Below the pieces are notes generated by a model, which was not told where the DNA came from, did not search any database, and was given only the letters and a program-made list of their open reading frames with translations. Below, one piece after another: positions 53,435 to 63,141 of a stretch of DNA of 64,000 nt (positions are counted from its first letter, which is position 1; every line of letters begins with the position of its first letter). This DNA comes from Enteroscipio rubneri (lineage in GTDB: Bacteria > Actinomycetota > Coriobacteriia > Coriobacteriales > Eggerthellaceae). The position numbers were made by a program, and so were the translations under genes. The stretch covers positions 85,258-149,257 of the forward strand of contig NZ_PPEK01000005.1 in NCBI RefSeq assembly GCF_002899715.1. Direction: 5' to 3'.

Positions 53435-54752
53435 AGCCATCCATACCGTCGTGAACCCCCTGCCGGCGCCTTTGCACGGTTCTGCTTCGGTGCCCGGCGA
53501 CAAGTCTATATCGCATCGCGCCGTGCTGTTCGCGGCTATGGCCGAGGGCACCTCGCGGCTTTCGGGCGTGCTCGACTCCGAGGACGTGCGCTCCTCCATC
53601 AGGGCCGTGAGCCAGCTCGGTGCCGAAGTGTCGCTTGAGAAGCAACCCGACGGGAGCCTCGCCGGCGGCATCACCGGCTGGGGCTCGCGCGGCCCGAAGC
53701 AGCCCGACGGCGCAATCGACTGCGGCAACTCCGGAACCACCGCGCGTCTGCTTATGGGCGTGCTCGCGCCTTGGGACGTGCAGGCGGAGCTTGCGGGCGA
53801 CGAGTCTCTCACGCGTCGTCCCATGCGCCGCATCACCGCTCCGCTTATGAAGATGGGTGCGCGCTTCTTGCCCGAGGGGCGGGAGACGCTGCCGCTGACG
53901 ATATGCGGCTCGCCGCGTCTGCGCGCCATCACCTACGACGCACCCATGGCTTCGGCCCAGCTCAAAACTGCTGTGCTTCTGGCCGGCGTCTACGCTGACG
54001 GTACGACGACCTTGAACGAGCCTGCTCCCTCCCGCAACCATACCGAGCTCATGCTGCCCGAGTTCGGCGTGACCACCACAGCAGCCGAACGCACGGCCAG
54101 CGTGACGGGCCCCGCTCGCCTTACGGCCTGCGAGGTGCGCGTGCCGGGCGATCCGTCCTCAGCTGCCTTCCTCGTGTGCGCCGCCGTGCTCAAGCCCGAT
54201 AGCTCCATCCAGGTGGAGAACGTGAGCTTGAACACCGCGCGTATCGGTTTCACGCGCACACTCGAGCGCATGGGCGCCGAAGTGAGCGTGCGGCACATGG
54301 GCGCAGAGGGAAAGGAGCCTTTCGGTCTCATCTCGGCGTGTTACACCTCGAATTTGCATGGCTGCGAAGTGCCTGCCGAGAAGATAGCCGCCATCGTCGA
54401 CGAAGTGCCCGTACTCGCGCTCGTCGCTGCTCATGCACGAGGGGTAACGGTGTTTCGCGAGGTAGGTGAGCTGCGCGTCAAGGAGACTGATCGCCTGGCC
54501 GCCATCGTGGAAGGCCTTGAGGTGCTCGGCGTGGACGCGTGGATCGACGGAAACGATCTGTACGTTGAGGGCCAGCCCGGCCTGCATACGCCCGAAGGGG
54601 CTCTGTTCGACTCGAAAATGGATCACCGCCTGGCTATGACATGGGCGCTTGCGGGGCTTTGCGGCACCGCGCCCGTGCAGGTGGCCCACTTCGATTCCGT
54701 GAAGATCAGCTACCCCCGGTTTCTCTCCGATATCGAAAGGTTGGCACGATGA
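53424..54752 (+). CDS. aroA: 3-phosphoshikimate 1-carboxyvinyltransferase (EPSP synthase)
   Basis: 442 residues. Signatures: SVPGDKSISHRAVLFAAMA at the N-terminus, DCGNSGTTARLLMG, and REVGELRVKETDRLAAIVE near the C-terminus. Shikimate pathway, upstream of TyrA. AAGGAG precedes the ATG. Overlaps cmk by ATGA. Confidence 0.97.
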   Translation: MSHEAIHTVVNPLPAPLHGSASVPGDKSISHRAVLFAAMAEGTSRLSGVLDSEDVRSSIRAVSQLGAEVSLEKQPDGSLAGGITGWGSRGPKQPDGAIDCGNSGTTARLLMGVLAPWDVQAELAGDESLTRRPMRRITAPLMKMGARFLPEGRETLPLTICGSPRLRAITYDAPMASAQLKTAVLLAGVYADGTTTLNEPAPSRNHTELMLPEFGVTTTAAERTASVTGPARLTACEVRVPGDPSSAAFLVCAAVLKPDSSIQVENVSLNTARIGFTRTLERMGAEVSVRHMGAEGKEPFGLISACYTSNLHGCEVPAEKIAAIVDEVPVLALVAAHARGVTVFREVGELRVKETDRLAAIVEGLEVLGVDAWIDGNDLYVEGQPGLHTPEGALFDSKMDHRLAMTWALAGLCGTAPVQVAHFDSVKISYPRFLSDIERLAR

Positions 54753-55426
54753 TCATCGCCATCGACGGCCCAAGCGGGGCCGGCAAATCCACGGTTGCGA
54801 AAGCTGTGGCCCGCGAACTGGGCTTCTCGTGTTTGGACACGGGCGCCATGTACCGCGCCGTGGCGTGGCGTGCTCTTGAGGACGGCGTCGCGCTCGATGA
54901 CGCAGAGACGCTCGGGCGCATCGCGCGCGATTGTGAGATCGCGTTTTTGCACGAATCGAACGACCCAATGCCCAAGGGTGTCACCATCGGAGGCGTCGAT
55001 GTGAGCTCGGCCATCCGCACGTCTGAGATAGATCGCGCGGTGAGCCCCGTGTCGGCCGTCCCTGCCGTGCGCGCAGCGCTCGTGAAGCAGCAGCAGCGCA
55101 TCGGGCGCTCGGGCGACTACGTGGTGGAGGGCCGCGACATCGGCACAGTGGTGTTTCCCGAGGCCCCGGTCAAAGTGTTCCTCACCGCGTCGGCCGAGGA
55201 GCGCGCGCATCGCCGCGTGCGCCAGAACGTCGACCGGGGCGTGGGCTCCATCGACTACGACGAAGTGCTCGCCGACATCCGCCGTCGCGACGATCATGAC
55301 TCCTCGCGCGCGGCCTCGCCCCTCAAGCCCGCCGAAGACGCCGTGCGTCTCGACTCCACAGGCCGCTTCATCGAGGATGTGATCGAGGACATCGTGGGGC
55401 TTGCACGCGAGAAGGACGCCCGATGA
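54749..55426 (+). CDS. cmk: cytidylate kinase
   Basis: 225 residues. P-loop AIDGPSGAGKSTVAK (4-18), DTGAMYRAVAW, VVEGRDIGTVVFPEA and RRDDHDSSRAASPL are typical of Cmk. Phosphorylates CMP/dCMP. Overlapped on both sides by 4 bases, inside the aroA-cmk-plsC-ispH run. Confidence 0.97.
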   Translation: MIIAIDGPSGAGKSTVAKAVARELGFSCLDTGAMYRAVAWRALEDGVALDDAETLGRIARDCEIAFLHESNDPMPKGVTIGGVDVSSAIRTSEIDRAVSPVSAVPAVRAALVKQQQRIGRSGDYVVEGRDIGTVVFPEAPVKVFLTASAEERAHRRVRQNVDRGVGSIDYDEVLADIRRRDDHDSSRAASPLKPAEDAVRLDSTGRFIEDVIEDIVGLAREKDAR

Positions 55427-56292
55427 GCCTGCTTGTTCCCTACGAGAAGATGTGGGACATGCCGTTCGGCGGTTCGTCCGACGAGAAGCAGGCGCCCCAC
55501 TGGTCGGGCAACCTCATCTGGGGCTTTCTTGCCTTCGTGTTCAAGATCTGCTTCCGCTACAAGGTGGAGCACCGCGAGCGCATCCGCGCGTTTTCGGGCA
55601 AGAGCGGTCTCGTGGTGGTGGCGAATCACACCTCGTTTTTGGATGTGGCGTTCATGTACCTGGTCACGCGGCCTGGGCAATGGATCCGCTTCATGGGGCG
55701 CGAGAGCCTGTTCGGTAACGCGAACGGCCTGGTGGGCCAGATCCTCTCGCGCGTGGGGGCGTTCCCCATCAAGCGCGACTCCGCCGACCGCACCGCCATT
55801 AAACGCGCAACGCGCATGTTGAAGAACGGTGAGATCGTGGGGATACTTCCCGAAGGCACGCGCCGCGGCAAGGGAACGAAGACGCCCGAGATCCATTCCG
55901 GCGCGGCGTTCATCGCGAAGATGGGGCACGTGCCCATCCTTCCCATGACCGTGCGCAATGCCGAGAATGTGAAGCGCAAGGGCGAGCGGCTGCATTTCCC
56001 CAAGATATCCATCGAGTACGGCAACCCGATCCTCGTGGAGGACTTCGACTTTCTCCCGAAGGAGGACCGTCTGGACGGCTGCACGTGGTACGCCATGCGC
56101 GAGTGCTTCGCGTTGTCGCTGCGCGTGCCGCGCGGGCAGGTGGACATGCCGGCGCTGTTCCCGGGCGGCAAGGACTTCACGGCATCGTTTGCCGAGCATC
56201 CGATCCCCGAACGCACCTCCGAGGAGGTCATGGCGCAGATCGAAGCGAAGAAAGCCGCGAAAGCGAAGGCGGCGAAAGAGACGGCCGCATGA
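55423..56292 (+). CDS. plsC: 1-acyl-glycerol-3-phosphate acyltransferase (PlsC family)
   Basis: 289 residues. The acyltransferase HX4D motif is H69-D74 (NHTSFLDV); the second motif is EGTRRGKGTK (about 145-154). A hydrophobic helix at about 31-45 anchors it to the membrane. The C-terminal lysine/alanine tail (IEAKKAAKAKAAKETAA) is unusual. Makes phosphatidic acid. Overlaps ispH by ATGA. Confidence 0.9.
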   Translation: MSLLVPYEKMWDMPFGGSSDEKQAPHWSGNLIWGFLAFVFKICFRYKVEHRERIRAFSGKSGLVVVANHTSFLDVAFMYLVTRPGQWIRFMGRESLFGNANGLVGQILSRVGAFPIKRDSADRTAIKRATRMLKNGEIVGILPEGTRRGKGTKTPEIHSGAAFIAKMGHVPILPMTVRNAENVKRKGERLHFPKISIEYGNPILVEDFDFLPKEDRLDGCTWYAMRECFALSLRVPRGQVDMPALFPGGKDFTASFAEHPIPERTSEEVMAQIEAKKAAKAKAAKETAA

Positions 56293-57125
56293 AGGTGATC
56301 TTGGCGGAGCATGCGGGAGCCTGTTACGGTGTGCAGCGCGCGCTCGATATGGCCGTCGAGGCCTCTGCGGAAGGGGAGGGCGCATCTACGCTCGGGCCGC
56401 TCATCCACAACCCGCAGGTGGTGGCCGACCTTGCCGAGCGCGGCGTCCGCGCGGTGTCGGGACCGGAGGATGTGGAACGCGGCTCGGTGATCATCCGCAG
56501 CCATGGCGTCACGCCGGCTGTGCGCCGTATGGTGGAAGAGCGGGGATTGCCGCTCATAGATGCCACCTGTCCGCACGTCGCCCGCGCTCAGAAGGCCGCC
56601 GCTGCGCTCGCTCGCCGTTGCGGACGCGTGGTGGTGGTGGGCGAGGAGGGCCATCCGGAGGTTGAAGGCCTCGTCGCGCATGCGCGCGAAGCAGGCGGCG
56701 AGGTAGCCGTGGTGGCCGGTCCTGCCGATCTGCCTGATGGGCTTGAGGCGCCGGTGGGCATCGTCGTGCAGACGACGCAGACCCGCGAGGCGCTCGACGC
56801 CGTGGTGGCCGCTCTCGTCGCGCGCGGCATCGAACCTGAGGTGAAGAACACCATCTGTTTCGCCACGCGCCAACGCCAGGAATCGGCTGCGGCGCTGGCC
56901 GATGCCGTGGACGCCATCGTGGTCATCGGCGGGCGCAACTCGTCGAACACGACGCGCCTCGCCGATATCTGCGCTGCCGCCTGCCCGCGCACGCACCACA
57001 TCGAGGCCCCCGAGGAAATTGAGCCCGCCTGGTTCGTGGACTGCGGAAGCGTGGGCGTGACTGCTGGCGCGAGCACGCCCGAGGACCAGATCGCCGCCGT
57101 GGTCGCTCGCCTTGCGATGCTGTGA
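56289..57125 (+). CDS. ispH: 4-hydroxy-3-methylbut-2-enyl diphosphate reductase
   Basis: 278 residues. The three cluster cysteines are C12 (ACYGVQRA), C94 (DATCPHV) and C190 (NTICFATRQRQ); also IIRSHGV and GGRNSSNT. Last step of the MEP isoprenoid pathway. Same four-gene run as aroA, cmk and plsC, all with 4-base overlaps. Confidence 0.96.
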   Translation: MKVILAEHAGACYGVQRALDMAVEASAEGEGASTLGPLIHNPQVVADLAERGVRAVSGPEDVERGSVIIRSHGVTPAVRRMVEERGLPLIDATCPHVARAQKAAAALARRCGRVVVVGEEGHPEVEGLVAHAREAGGEVAVVAGPADLPDGLEAPVGIVVQTTQTREALDAVVAALVARGIEPEVKNTICFATRQRQESAAALADAVDAIVVIGGRNSSNTTRLADICAAACPRTHHIEAPEEIEPAWFVDCGSVGVTAGASTPEDQIAAVVARLAML

Positions 57126-57283
57126 GCACCGCGCAAGCGGGACGCATGCGCATCACCGAGCCGAGGAGTGCGCAAGGGGTCCCGCGAAGAAAGTCGTCGG
57201 ATCCGCGTCGGGACGCATCTTCTCGGCGCTTTCTGCTATCATGCCATGAACGGTTCGCAACCGAATCGAAAGAATAGGTGCAT

Positions 57284-58399
57284 ATGCAGAACTCGAACAC
57301 AAAACGCACGCTCTTCTCATCCCTCCTCCTCGCGCTCTGTGCGCTTGTCGCGGCAGCGGCGCTCGCCGGGCTGCCCCTGTCGCCCGCGTACGCGGTGACG
57401 TCGACCGAGAAGCAAGCCGAAGCCGATCTTCTCTTCGAGAAGATCGATGCCCTGCAGACCGATCTCAATGCGGCGAATGAGAGCTATGCCGGCGCGCTCG
57501 AGCGGCACGATGCGGCCGTGGCGGCTATGGATGAGGCGCAGAAGCGCATCGATGAAGCCGAGGCGCGCATCGATGAGCTGCAGGTTCGTTTGGGCGACAG
57601 GGCCGTGAGCCTGTACAAGACCGGGGGGTCGTCGTCCTTGCTCGACGTGGTGCTGGGATCGACGACGTTCGAGGAGTTCCTGACCGCGTGGGATATGCTC
57701 GAGCGCATCGCCGATCAGGATGCTGCGCTCGTGCAGGAGACGAAGGATGTCCGCGCCGAAGCTCAGGCGGCTCACGACGAGTACGCTGCGCAAGGGCAGG
57801 CGGCGACCGACGAAATGCAGAAAGCATCCGCTCTGATGGACGAGATCGAGGCCACGCAGGAATCTCTCCGTGCAGAGGCCGACAAGATTACGGTCGAGGT
57901 GGCCGAGCTGCAGGCTCAAGAGGAACTCGAAGCCGAGGCGGCGCGCCAAGCGGCTGCTGCGGCCGAAGCGACGAAGAAGGGCTCGTCGCAGGGGAGTTCC
58001 GTCGTGTCCGGATCGGGTATCTTTACGCACCCGTGTCCTTCTGGCAGCCTGACGAGCCCTTTCGGGTATCGCGAGTTCACCGGATCGTTCCATAAGGGCG
58101 TCGACTTCGGCGCAGCCGAGGGTACGCCCTACTACGCGGCCGACAGCGGTACGGTGATCTATGCCACCTATGACGGCGGTTACAACGGGGGTGCAGGCAA
58201 CTGGATCGTGATCGCGCACGGCAACGGCCTCGTGACCAAGTACATGCACTCGTCGGCCGTATTCGTCTCGGTGGGGCAACATGTTGAACGGGGCGAGCAT
58301 ATCGGTGCCGTCGGCAACACCGGTCACTCGTTCGGCGCGCATCTGCATTTCCAGGTCGAGGTCAACGGCGCCGCTGTCGATCCGATGCGCTACCTGTAG
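57284..58399 (+). CDS. secreted M23 peptidoglycan endopeptidase with coiled-coil domain
   Basis: 371 residues. Signal peptide ending near SPAYA (about residue 36), a long coiled coil (40-225; PcsB/CwlO-like), a Ser/Gly linker, then a LytM/M23 domain with HKGVDFG, and HLHF near the end as zinc and catalytic residues. It should cut peptide crosslinks in the wall; the coiled coil suggests control by FtsEX. The ATG at 57284 fits the ribosome site better than the GTG at 57278. Confidence 0.92.
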   Translation: MQNSNTKRTLFSSLLLALCALVAAAALAGLPLSPAYAVTSTEKQAEADLLFEKIDALQTDLNAANESYAGALERHDAAVAAMDEAQKRIDEAEARIDELQVRLGDRAVSLYKTGGSSSLLDVVLGSTTFEEFLTAWDMLERIADQDAALVQETKDVRAEAQAAHDEYAAQGQAATDEMQKASALMDEIEATQESLRAEADKITVEVAELQAQEELEAEAARQAAAAAEATKKGSSQGSSVVSGSGIFTHPCPSGSLTSPFGYREFTGSFHKGVDFGAAEGTPYYAADSGTVIYATYDGGYNGGAGNWIVIAHGNGLVTKYMHSSAVFVSVGQHVERGEHIGAVGNTGHSFGAHLHFQVEVNGAAVDPMRYL

Positions 58400-58427
58400 C
58401 GACGGCTATGGGAGGGGGCGACGTAAG

Positions 58428-59906
58428 GTGACGCCATGCTTTGACGGGCGGCCGAGCACGTCATCCTATCCGCCTGCCGACGTCCTGCGGGCCGCCGGCG
58501 AAGATGCCGGTGGCGGCGCTTTGCCGGCACCGGAAGACTTGCACGCCGAAGGATCGCCGCGAGCGCTCGTGTCTTCAGTCGCGCCCGGCAGCCCCGCCGA
58601 CGATGCGGGCTTCGAACCGGGTTGCTTTCTGACTGCGGTTGACGGTCGGCCTTTGCGCGATCTCATCGATTGGCGCTGGTTGTCCTCGGACGATACGATC
58701 GCGGTGGGCTACATCGACCTCGATGGCGACGTCGGCGTGGTGGAACTGGATCGCGACGAGGGCGAGGAGTGGGGCTTCGGGTTCGAGGGCGTCGTATTCG
58801 ACGGCGTGAAGCAATGCCGCAATGCCTGCACGTTCTGCTTCATGCGGCAACTGCCGCCCGGCATGCGCCCCTCACTCTCTCTGCGCGACGACGACTTCCG
58901 CTTGAGCTTCCTGTCCGGCACATTTGTTACGTTCACGAACCTCTCGCCCGACGACGAGGCGCGCATCGTCGAGCAGCATATCTCGCCCTTGCGGGTTTCC
59001 CTGCATGCGGCCGACACCGACGTGCGGCGCCGGATCATCGGCAGGCACGCCGCAGACGGCCTTCAGGCCCTCGATCGCCTGCTCTCCGCAGGCATCGAGT
59101 TCCACGCGCAGATCGTGCTCATGCCCGGCGAGAACGACGGCGGAGTGTTGGCCGATACGCTCGAATGGGCCTACGCGCGTCCCGGCATCCTCGACGTTTG
59201 CATCGTGCCCCTTGGGTTCACGAGGCACCAAGGACGCTTCGACCGCAGCTTCAACGACCCTGCCGCCGCACGCGCCGTACTCAACCTCGTGGAGCCCTTC
59301 CAACGACGCGCATGCGAGGAGCGCGGAACGGCATGGGCGTTCACGGCCGACGAGTTCTACCGCAACGCCTTCGGTCCGCGCCTGTTGGACGATCTTCCTC
59401 CAACGGAGCACTATGGGGACTTTGCCATGTTCGAGGACGGCGTGGGCATCGTCCGTTCGTTTGCTGACGATTGGGAAGACGCGCAGCGATCCGGGCTTGT
59501 CGCGCGCTGTGCCGAAGCGATACTGCTCGCGGACGCGCGCGTGCATTTCATCTACGGCTTGGCGATGCAGGACGTCATCGCACCGCTCGTGGCTGCGAGC
59601 CCGCTCGAGGGTCTGTTCGATCCGCTCTTCGTGGAGAATGCCTTCTTCGGCGGCAACGTGGACGTGACCGGGCTCCTCTGCGGCTGTGACATCGTGGCGG
59701 CGGTGAAGAAGCAGGCCGGCGCTGGCGAGATCGGCCGGCGCGCTCCGATCTTCCTTCTGCCGTGCGTCGTTTTCAACGACGACGGCGTGACGCTGGATGA
59801 CATGAGTTTGAAGGATATGGAAATGGCCGCGGGCGTGCCGCTGGCCGTGGTATCCTGTAATCCATCGGATTTCCTGGAGGAGATCATCGATCTGGCCGCG
59901 CAGTGA
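58428..59906 (+). CDS. radical SAM protein with DUF512 (PDZ-like N-terminus)
   Basis: 492 residues. N-terminal PDZ-like part (SSVAPGSPADDAGFEPGCFL), then the radical SAM cysteines C130, C134, C137 (CRNACTFC), and a C-terminal DUF512 region (FTADEFYRNAFGPRLL, GVGIVRSF). The role is unknown although the family is widespread in Firmicutes and Actinobacteria, commonly just before der, as here. GTG 58428 follows GGAGGGGG; longer frames start inside the M23 gene. 41 bases before der. Confidence 0.9.
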   Translation: MTPCFDGRPSTSSYPPADVLRAAGEDAGGGALPAPEDLHAEGSPRALVSSVAPGSPADDAGFEPGCFLTAVDGRPLRDLIDWRWLSSDDTIAVGYIDLDGDVGVVELDRDEGEEWGFGFEGVVFDGVKQCRNACTFCFMRQLPPGMRPSLSLRDDDFRLSFLSGTFVTFTNLSPDDEARIVEQHISPLRVSLHAADTDVRRRIIGRHAADGLQALDRLLSAGIEFHAQIVLMPGENDGGVLADTLEWAYARPGILDVCIVPLGFTRHQGRFDRSFNDPAAARAVLNLVEPFQRRACEERGTAWAFTADEFYRNAFGPRLLDDLPPTEHYGDFAMFEDGVGIVRSFADDWEDAQRSGLVARCAEAILLADARVHFIYGLAMQDVIAPLVAASPLEGLFDPLFVENAFFGGNVDVTGLLCGCDIVAAVKKQAGAGEIGRRAPIFLLPCVVFNDDGVTLDDMSLKDMEMAAGVPLAVVSCNPSDFLEEIIDLAAQ

Positions 59907-59947
59907 CGTCGGCCCGCAACATCGACCGCTTTTGTGAGGATACCCAT

Positions 59948-61264
59948 ATGCCCCTGCCAATTGTTGCGGTGGTAGGACGGCCGAATGTCGGCAAGTCCAC
60001 CTTCGTGAACCGCATAGCCCAGGCCGACGAGGCCATCGTCCATGAGATGCGCGGCGTCACGCGCGACCGTTCGTATCACGAGGCCGACTGGAACGGCGTC
60101 GATTTCAAGCTCATCGATACCGGCGGCATCGAGATGGGTGACGATGACGCGTTTCAGGGTTCCATCCGGGTTCAGGCGCTCGCCGGAGCAGACGAGTCCG
60201 ATGTCGTCGTGTTTCTCGTAGATGGCAAGACGGGCATCAACGCTGACGACGAGGTCGTCGCGCGCATCCTGCGCCGCACGGCGAAGCCGGTATTCCTCGT
60301 CGTGAACAAGATGGACACGCCGAACCGTCTTGACGAGATGTACGAGTTCTACCAGCTGGGACTGGGTGATCCGTGGCCTGTGTCGGCCATGCATGGCCAT
60401 GGCACGGGGGATCTGCTGGATGCGATCGTGGAGAAGCTGCGCTGCATCGAGCTGCCTCAGGATGTTGATGACGATCCGGGCATCAATGTTGCCATCATCG
60501 GTCGGCCGAACGCGGGCAAGTCGTCGCTCACGAACCGGCTCACGGCTGGCGAGCGCTCCATCGTGTCGGATGTGGCCGGCACCACGCGCGACGCCATCGA
60601 CACCGTGATCGAGCACGACGGCCGTCGCTACACCATCGTCGATACGGCGGGCTTGCGCCGCAAGGCCCAGATCGACCAGGACGTGGAATACTATGGGTTC
60701 GTTCGCGCCATGCGCGCCATCGATCGCGCCGACGTGGCGCTGCTCGTCATCGATTCGACACTCGGGCTGACAGACCAGGACCAGCGCGTAGCGGGATTCG
60801 CCGCCGAGCGCGGCTGCGCCATGGTCATCGTCCTGAACAAGTGGGACCTCGTCGAAGGTCCCGAGGCCAAGGCCGAAATACGCGAGCGCATCGCCGATCG
60901 CATGACTTTCGTGGGCTACGCGCCTGTCCTCGCCGTATCCGCGCTCACCGGCAAGAAAGTCGATCGCATCTGGGAGGCCATCGATGAAGCGTACGGAAAC
61001 TTCAGCCAGACCATTCCCACGAATAAGCTCAACACCTGGCTTGCGGCCATCCGTGAGACGGGCCACACGGTGACGCAGGGCAAGGCGATCCTGCGCGTGA
61101 AATACGTCACCCAGACGGCTTCGTGCCCGCCCCAGTTCACGTTCTTCGCCAACCGTCCCGATCTCGTGAACGACAACTACGAACGGTTCCTCGAGAACCG
61201 CCTGCGCGAGAGCTTCGATCTCGTGGGAACGCCGATCAGGTTCAAGTTCAAGAAAAAGGATTAA
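59948..61264 (+). CDS. der: ribosome assembly GTPase Der (EngA)
   Basis: 438 residues. Two tandem GTPase domains, GRPNVGKST (near residue 10) and GRPNAGKSS (near 183), with DTGG/DTAG and NKMD/NKWD motifs, then a C-terminal KH-like domain. Needed for 50S assembly. ATG 59948 has GAGGA upstream. Confidence 0.97.
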   Translation: MPLPIVAVVGRPNVGKSTFVNRIAQADEAIVHEMRGVTRDRSYHEADWNGVDFKLIDTGGIEMGDDDAFQGSIRVQALAGADESDVVVFLVDGKTGINADDEVVARILRRTAKPVFLVVNKMDTPNRLDEMYEFYQLGLGDPWPVSAMHGHGTGDLLDAIVEKLRCIELPQDVDDDPGINVAIIGRPNAGKSSLTNRLTAGERSIVSDVAGTTRDAIDTVIEHDGRRYTIVDTAGLRRKAQIDQDVEYYGFVRAMRAIDRADVALLVIDSTLGLTDQDQRVAGFAAERGCAMVIVLNKWDLVEGPEAKAEIRERIADRMTFVGYAPVLAVSALTGKKVDRIWEAIDEAYGNFSQTIPTNKLNTWLAAIRETGHTVTQGKAILRVKYVTQTASCPPQFTFFANRPDLVNDNYERFLENRLRESFDLVGTPIRFKFKKKD

Positions 61265-61274
61265 GGGGGAGCGC

Positions 61275-61934
61275 ATGCAAGACGCGCTAGGTGCGGCCGG
61301 ACTGTTTGTCGCGGCTTTCCTGTTGGGGTCGATTCCTTTCGGGCTCATCATCTCGAAAGTGTTCTACCATACCGATCTGCGCGAGCACGGCAGCGGCAAC
61401 ATCGGCACGACGAACGCCATCCGCACGATGGGCAAGGTGGGCGGCTACGCCGTGTTTGTACTCGATTTTGGAAAAGGCTTGCTGTCGGGCCTGCTTGCCT
61501 GGTGGTTCAGCTGGAACATTCTCCCAAGCGGGGGGCTGGCGCCCGGGGTGCTCGTCTCGTACGACACGATGCTCGCCGTAGCGTTCCTCGGCTGCGTATG
61601 GGGGCATGTCTTCAGCCCCTGGCTCAAGTTCAAGGGCGGCAAGGGCATCGCGGTGGCCGTGGGGTGCCTGTTCGTGACGTTCGGCTGGGTCGGTGCGTGT
61701 TTGGAGCTGCTCATCTTCATCGTGCTTGTCGTCGCCACCAAGCGCGTGTCCATCGGGTCGATCGCTGCCGCGGCGGCGTGCCCGTTCTTCGCGCTGTACT
61801 TCTTCTGGGGCGATTGGGCGGCGGTGGCGTTTTGCGCCGTCGCGGGCCTGACCGTGGTGTGGGCGCATCGGGAGAATATCAAGCGCTTGCGCGCCGGCAC
61901 GGAAAGCCGCATAGGCGACAGGAAGAGAGCTTGA
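61275..61934 (+). CDS. plsY: glycerol-3-phosphate acyltransferase PlsY
   Basis: 219 residues with about five membrane segments. PlsY signatures: FLLGSIPFGLIISK, GSGNIGTTNAIRTMGK and FKGGKGIAVAVGCLF. Transfers acyl from acyl-phosphate to glycerol-3-phosphate, using the product of GpsA nearby. Confidence 0.96.
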   Translation: MQDALGAAGLFVAAFLLGSIPFGLIISKVFYHTDLREHGSGNIGTTNAIRTMGKVGGYAVFVLDFGKGLLSGLLAWWFSWNILPSGGLAPGVLVSYDTMLAVAFLGCVWGHVFSPWLKFKGGKGIAVAVGCLFVTFGWVGACLELLIFIVLVVATKRVSIGSIAAAAACPFFALYFFWGDWAAVAFCAVAGLTVVWAHRENIKRLRAGTESRIGDRKRA

Positions 61935-62143
61935 GAAAGCGCATAGCGCCGATTGCATCGGCGTGGAGCACCAAGACGGTCAAGGCGGCCGTGAACGCCG
62001 GGCGAAGCGCGCTTCTGCTTGCGAATGAGGGCTTTGAGCGGCACGATCGACGGTATCGGCGCTTCGAGGCGCCAGTCGTTTCGTTTCCCTGGGGGATGCG
62101 CTCTCCGGATGACGCGGCACAACGGTGGAAGGGACTATCATGA
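61931..62143 (+). CDS. candidate 70-residue basic protein coupled to plsY and gpsA
   Basis: Starts at TTG 61931, overlapping the plsY stop as TTGA, and ends TGA 62141-62143, overlapping the gpsA ATG as ATGA. AGGAAGAG lies just upstream. The product starts MRKRIAPIASAWSTKTVK and contains LLLANEGFERHDRRYRRFEA; it is basic and has no recognised family. The exact fit between two genes suggests it is real, but it could be chance. Confidence 0.5.
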   Translation: MRKRIAPIASAWSTKTVKAAVNAGRSALLLANEGFERHDRRYRRFEAPVVSFPWGMRSPDDAAQRWKGLS

Positions 62144-63141
62144 AGATCGCGGTTATCGGGGCGGGTTCGTGGGGCACGGCGCTCGCGCAGCTGCTCGCGG
62201 GCAACGGCTGCAACGTGGGGCTGTGGGCCCGTAAACCCGAGGTGGTGCGGTCTGTCAACGGCAGCCACGTGAACCCGCGCTACCTGAGCGACGTCGAGCT
62301 TTCCGAGAACATCGTGGCCACGACTTCGTACAAAGACGCGCTCTTGCGCGCGAAAGCGGCCGTCATCGTCACGCCGTCAAACCTCATGCGCGGTGTGGCC
62401 TGCGCGTTGGCTGACGTCGTAGACGCCGATTTCCCGATCATCATATGCTCGAAGGGCGTAGAGGAGGGAAGCGGTCTTCTGCCGGTCGAAGTGTTCGAGG
62501 CCGAGATGGGCAACGCGAGCCGTCTGGCCGTGCTCTCGGGCCCGAACTTCGCTGCAGAGGTGATCCGCGGCATCCCGACGGGCACCGTCATTGCCAGCTC
62601 GGACGAAGGCACCGCAGCGTTTTTCCAAGAGCTGTTCGCCGCCGAGACCTTCCGCACCTATGTGAGCGACGATGTGTGCGGCGTGGAGCTGTGCGCTGCG
62701 TTCAAGAACGTGATCGCCATCGCTGTGGGCGTGTCTTATGGCCTCGGCTACGGCGACAACACGGCCGCCATGCTCATGACGCGCGGCCTGGCCGAGATGA
62801 GCCGCCTCGTCGTGCGTTGCGGCGGACAGGCGATCACCTGCATGGGGCTGGCCGGCACGGGCGACCTCGTGGCTACGTGCACATCCGAGCATTCGCGCAA
62901 CCGTCGTTTCGGCAGACTCTTGGCCGAAGGCGGCACGCTCGACGGGTTCATCGCCGAGACGCACATGGTGGCCGAAGGCGCGCTCGCGTGCAAGACGCTC
63001 AAAACGCTGGCCGACCGCTACGACGTGGAGCTGCCCATAACCGATGTCGTGCGCGCTATCGTCTGGGAGGGCGCCGACCCGCACGATGTGGCAAAGACCC
63101 TGACGAGCCGTCCTCTCACTACCGAATTCTACGGCTTGTAG
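62140..63141 (+). CDS. gpsA: glycerol-3-phosphate dehydrogenase [NAD(P)+]
   Basis: 333 residues. NAD motif AVIGAGSWGTALAQLLA, SGPNFAAEVIRG, the catalytic lysine in AAFKNVIAIAVG, and LAGTGDLVATCTSEHSRNRR. Makes sn-glycerol-3-phosphate for PlsY. GGAAGGGA precedes the ATG. Confidence 0.97.
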   Translation: MKIAVIGAGSWGTALAQLLAGNGCNVGLWARKPEVVRSVNGSHVNPRYLSDVELSENIVATTSYKDALLRAKAAVIVTPSNLMRGVACALADVVDADFPIIICSKGVEEGSGLLPVEVFEAEMGNASRLAVLSGPNFAAEVIRGIPTGTVIASSDEGTAAFFQELFAAETFRTYVSDDVCGVELCAAFKNVIAIAVGVSYGLGYGDNTAAMLMTRGLAEMSRLVVRCGGQAITCMGLAGTGDLVATCTSEHSRNRRFGRLLAEGGTLDGFIAETHMVAEGALACKTLKTLADRYDVELPITDVVRAIVWEGADPHDVAKTLTSRPLTTEFYGL

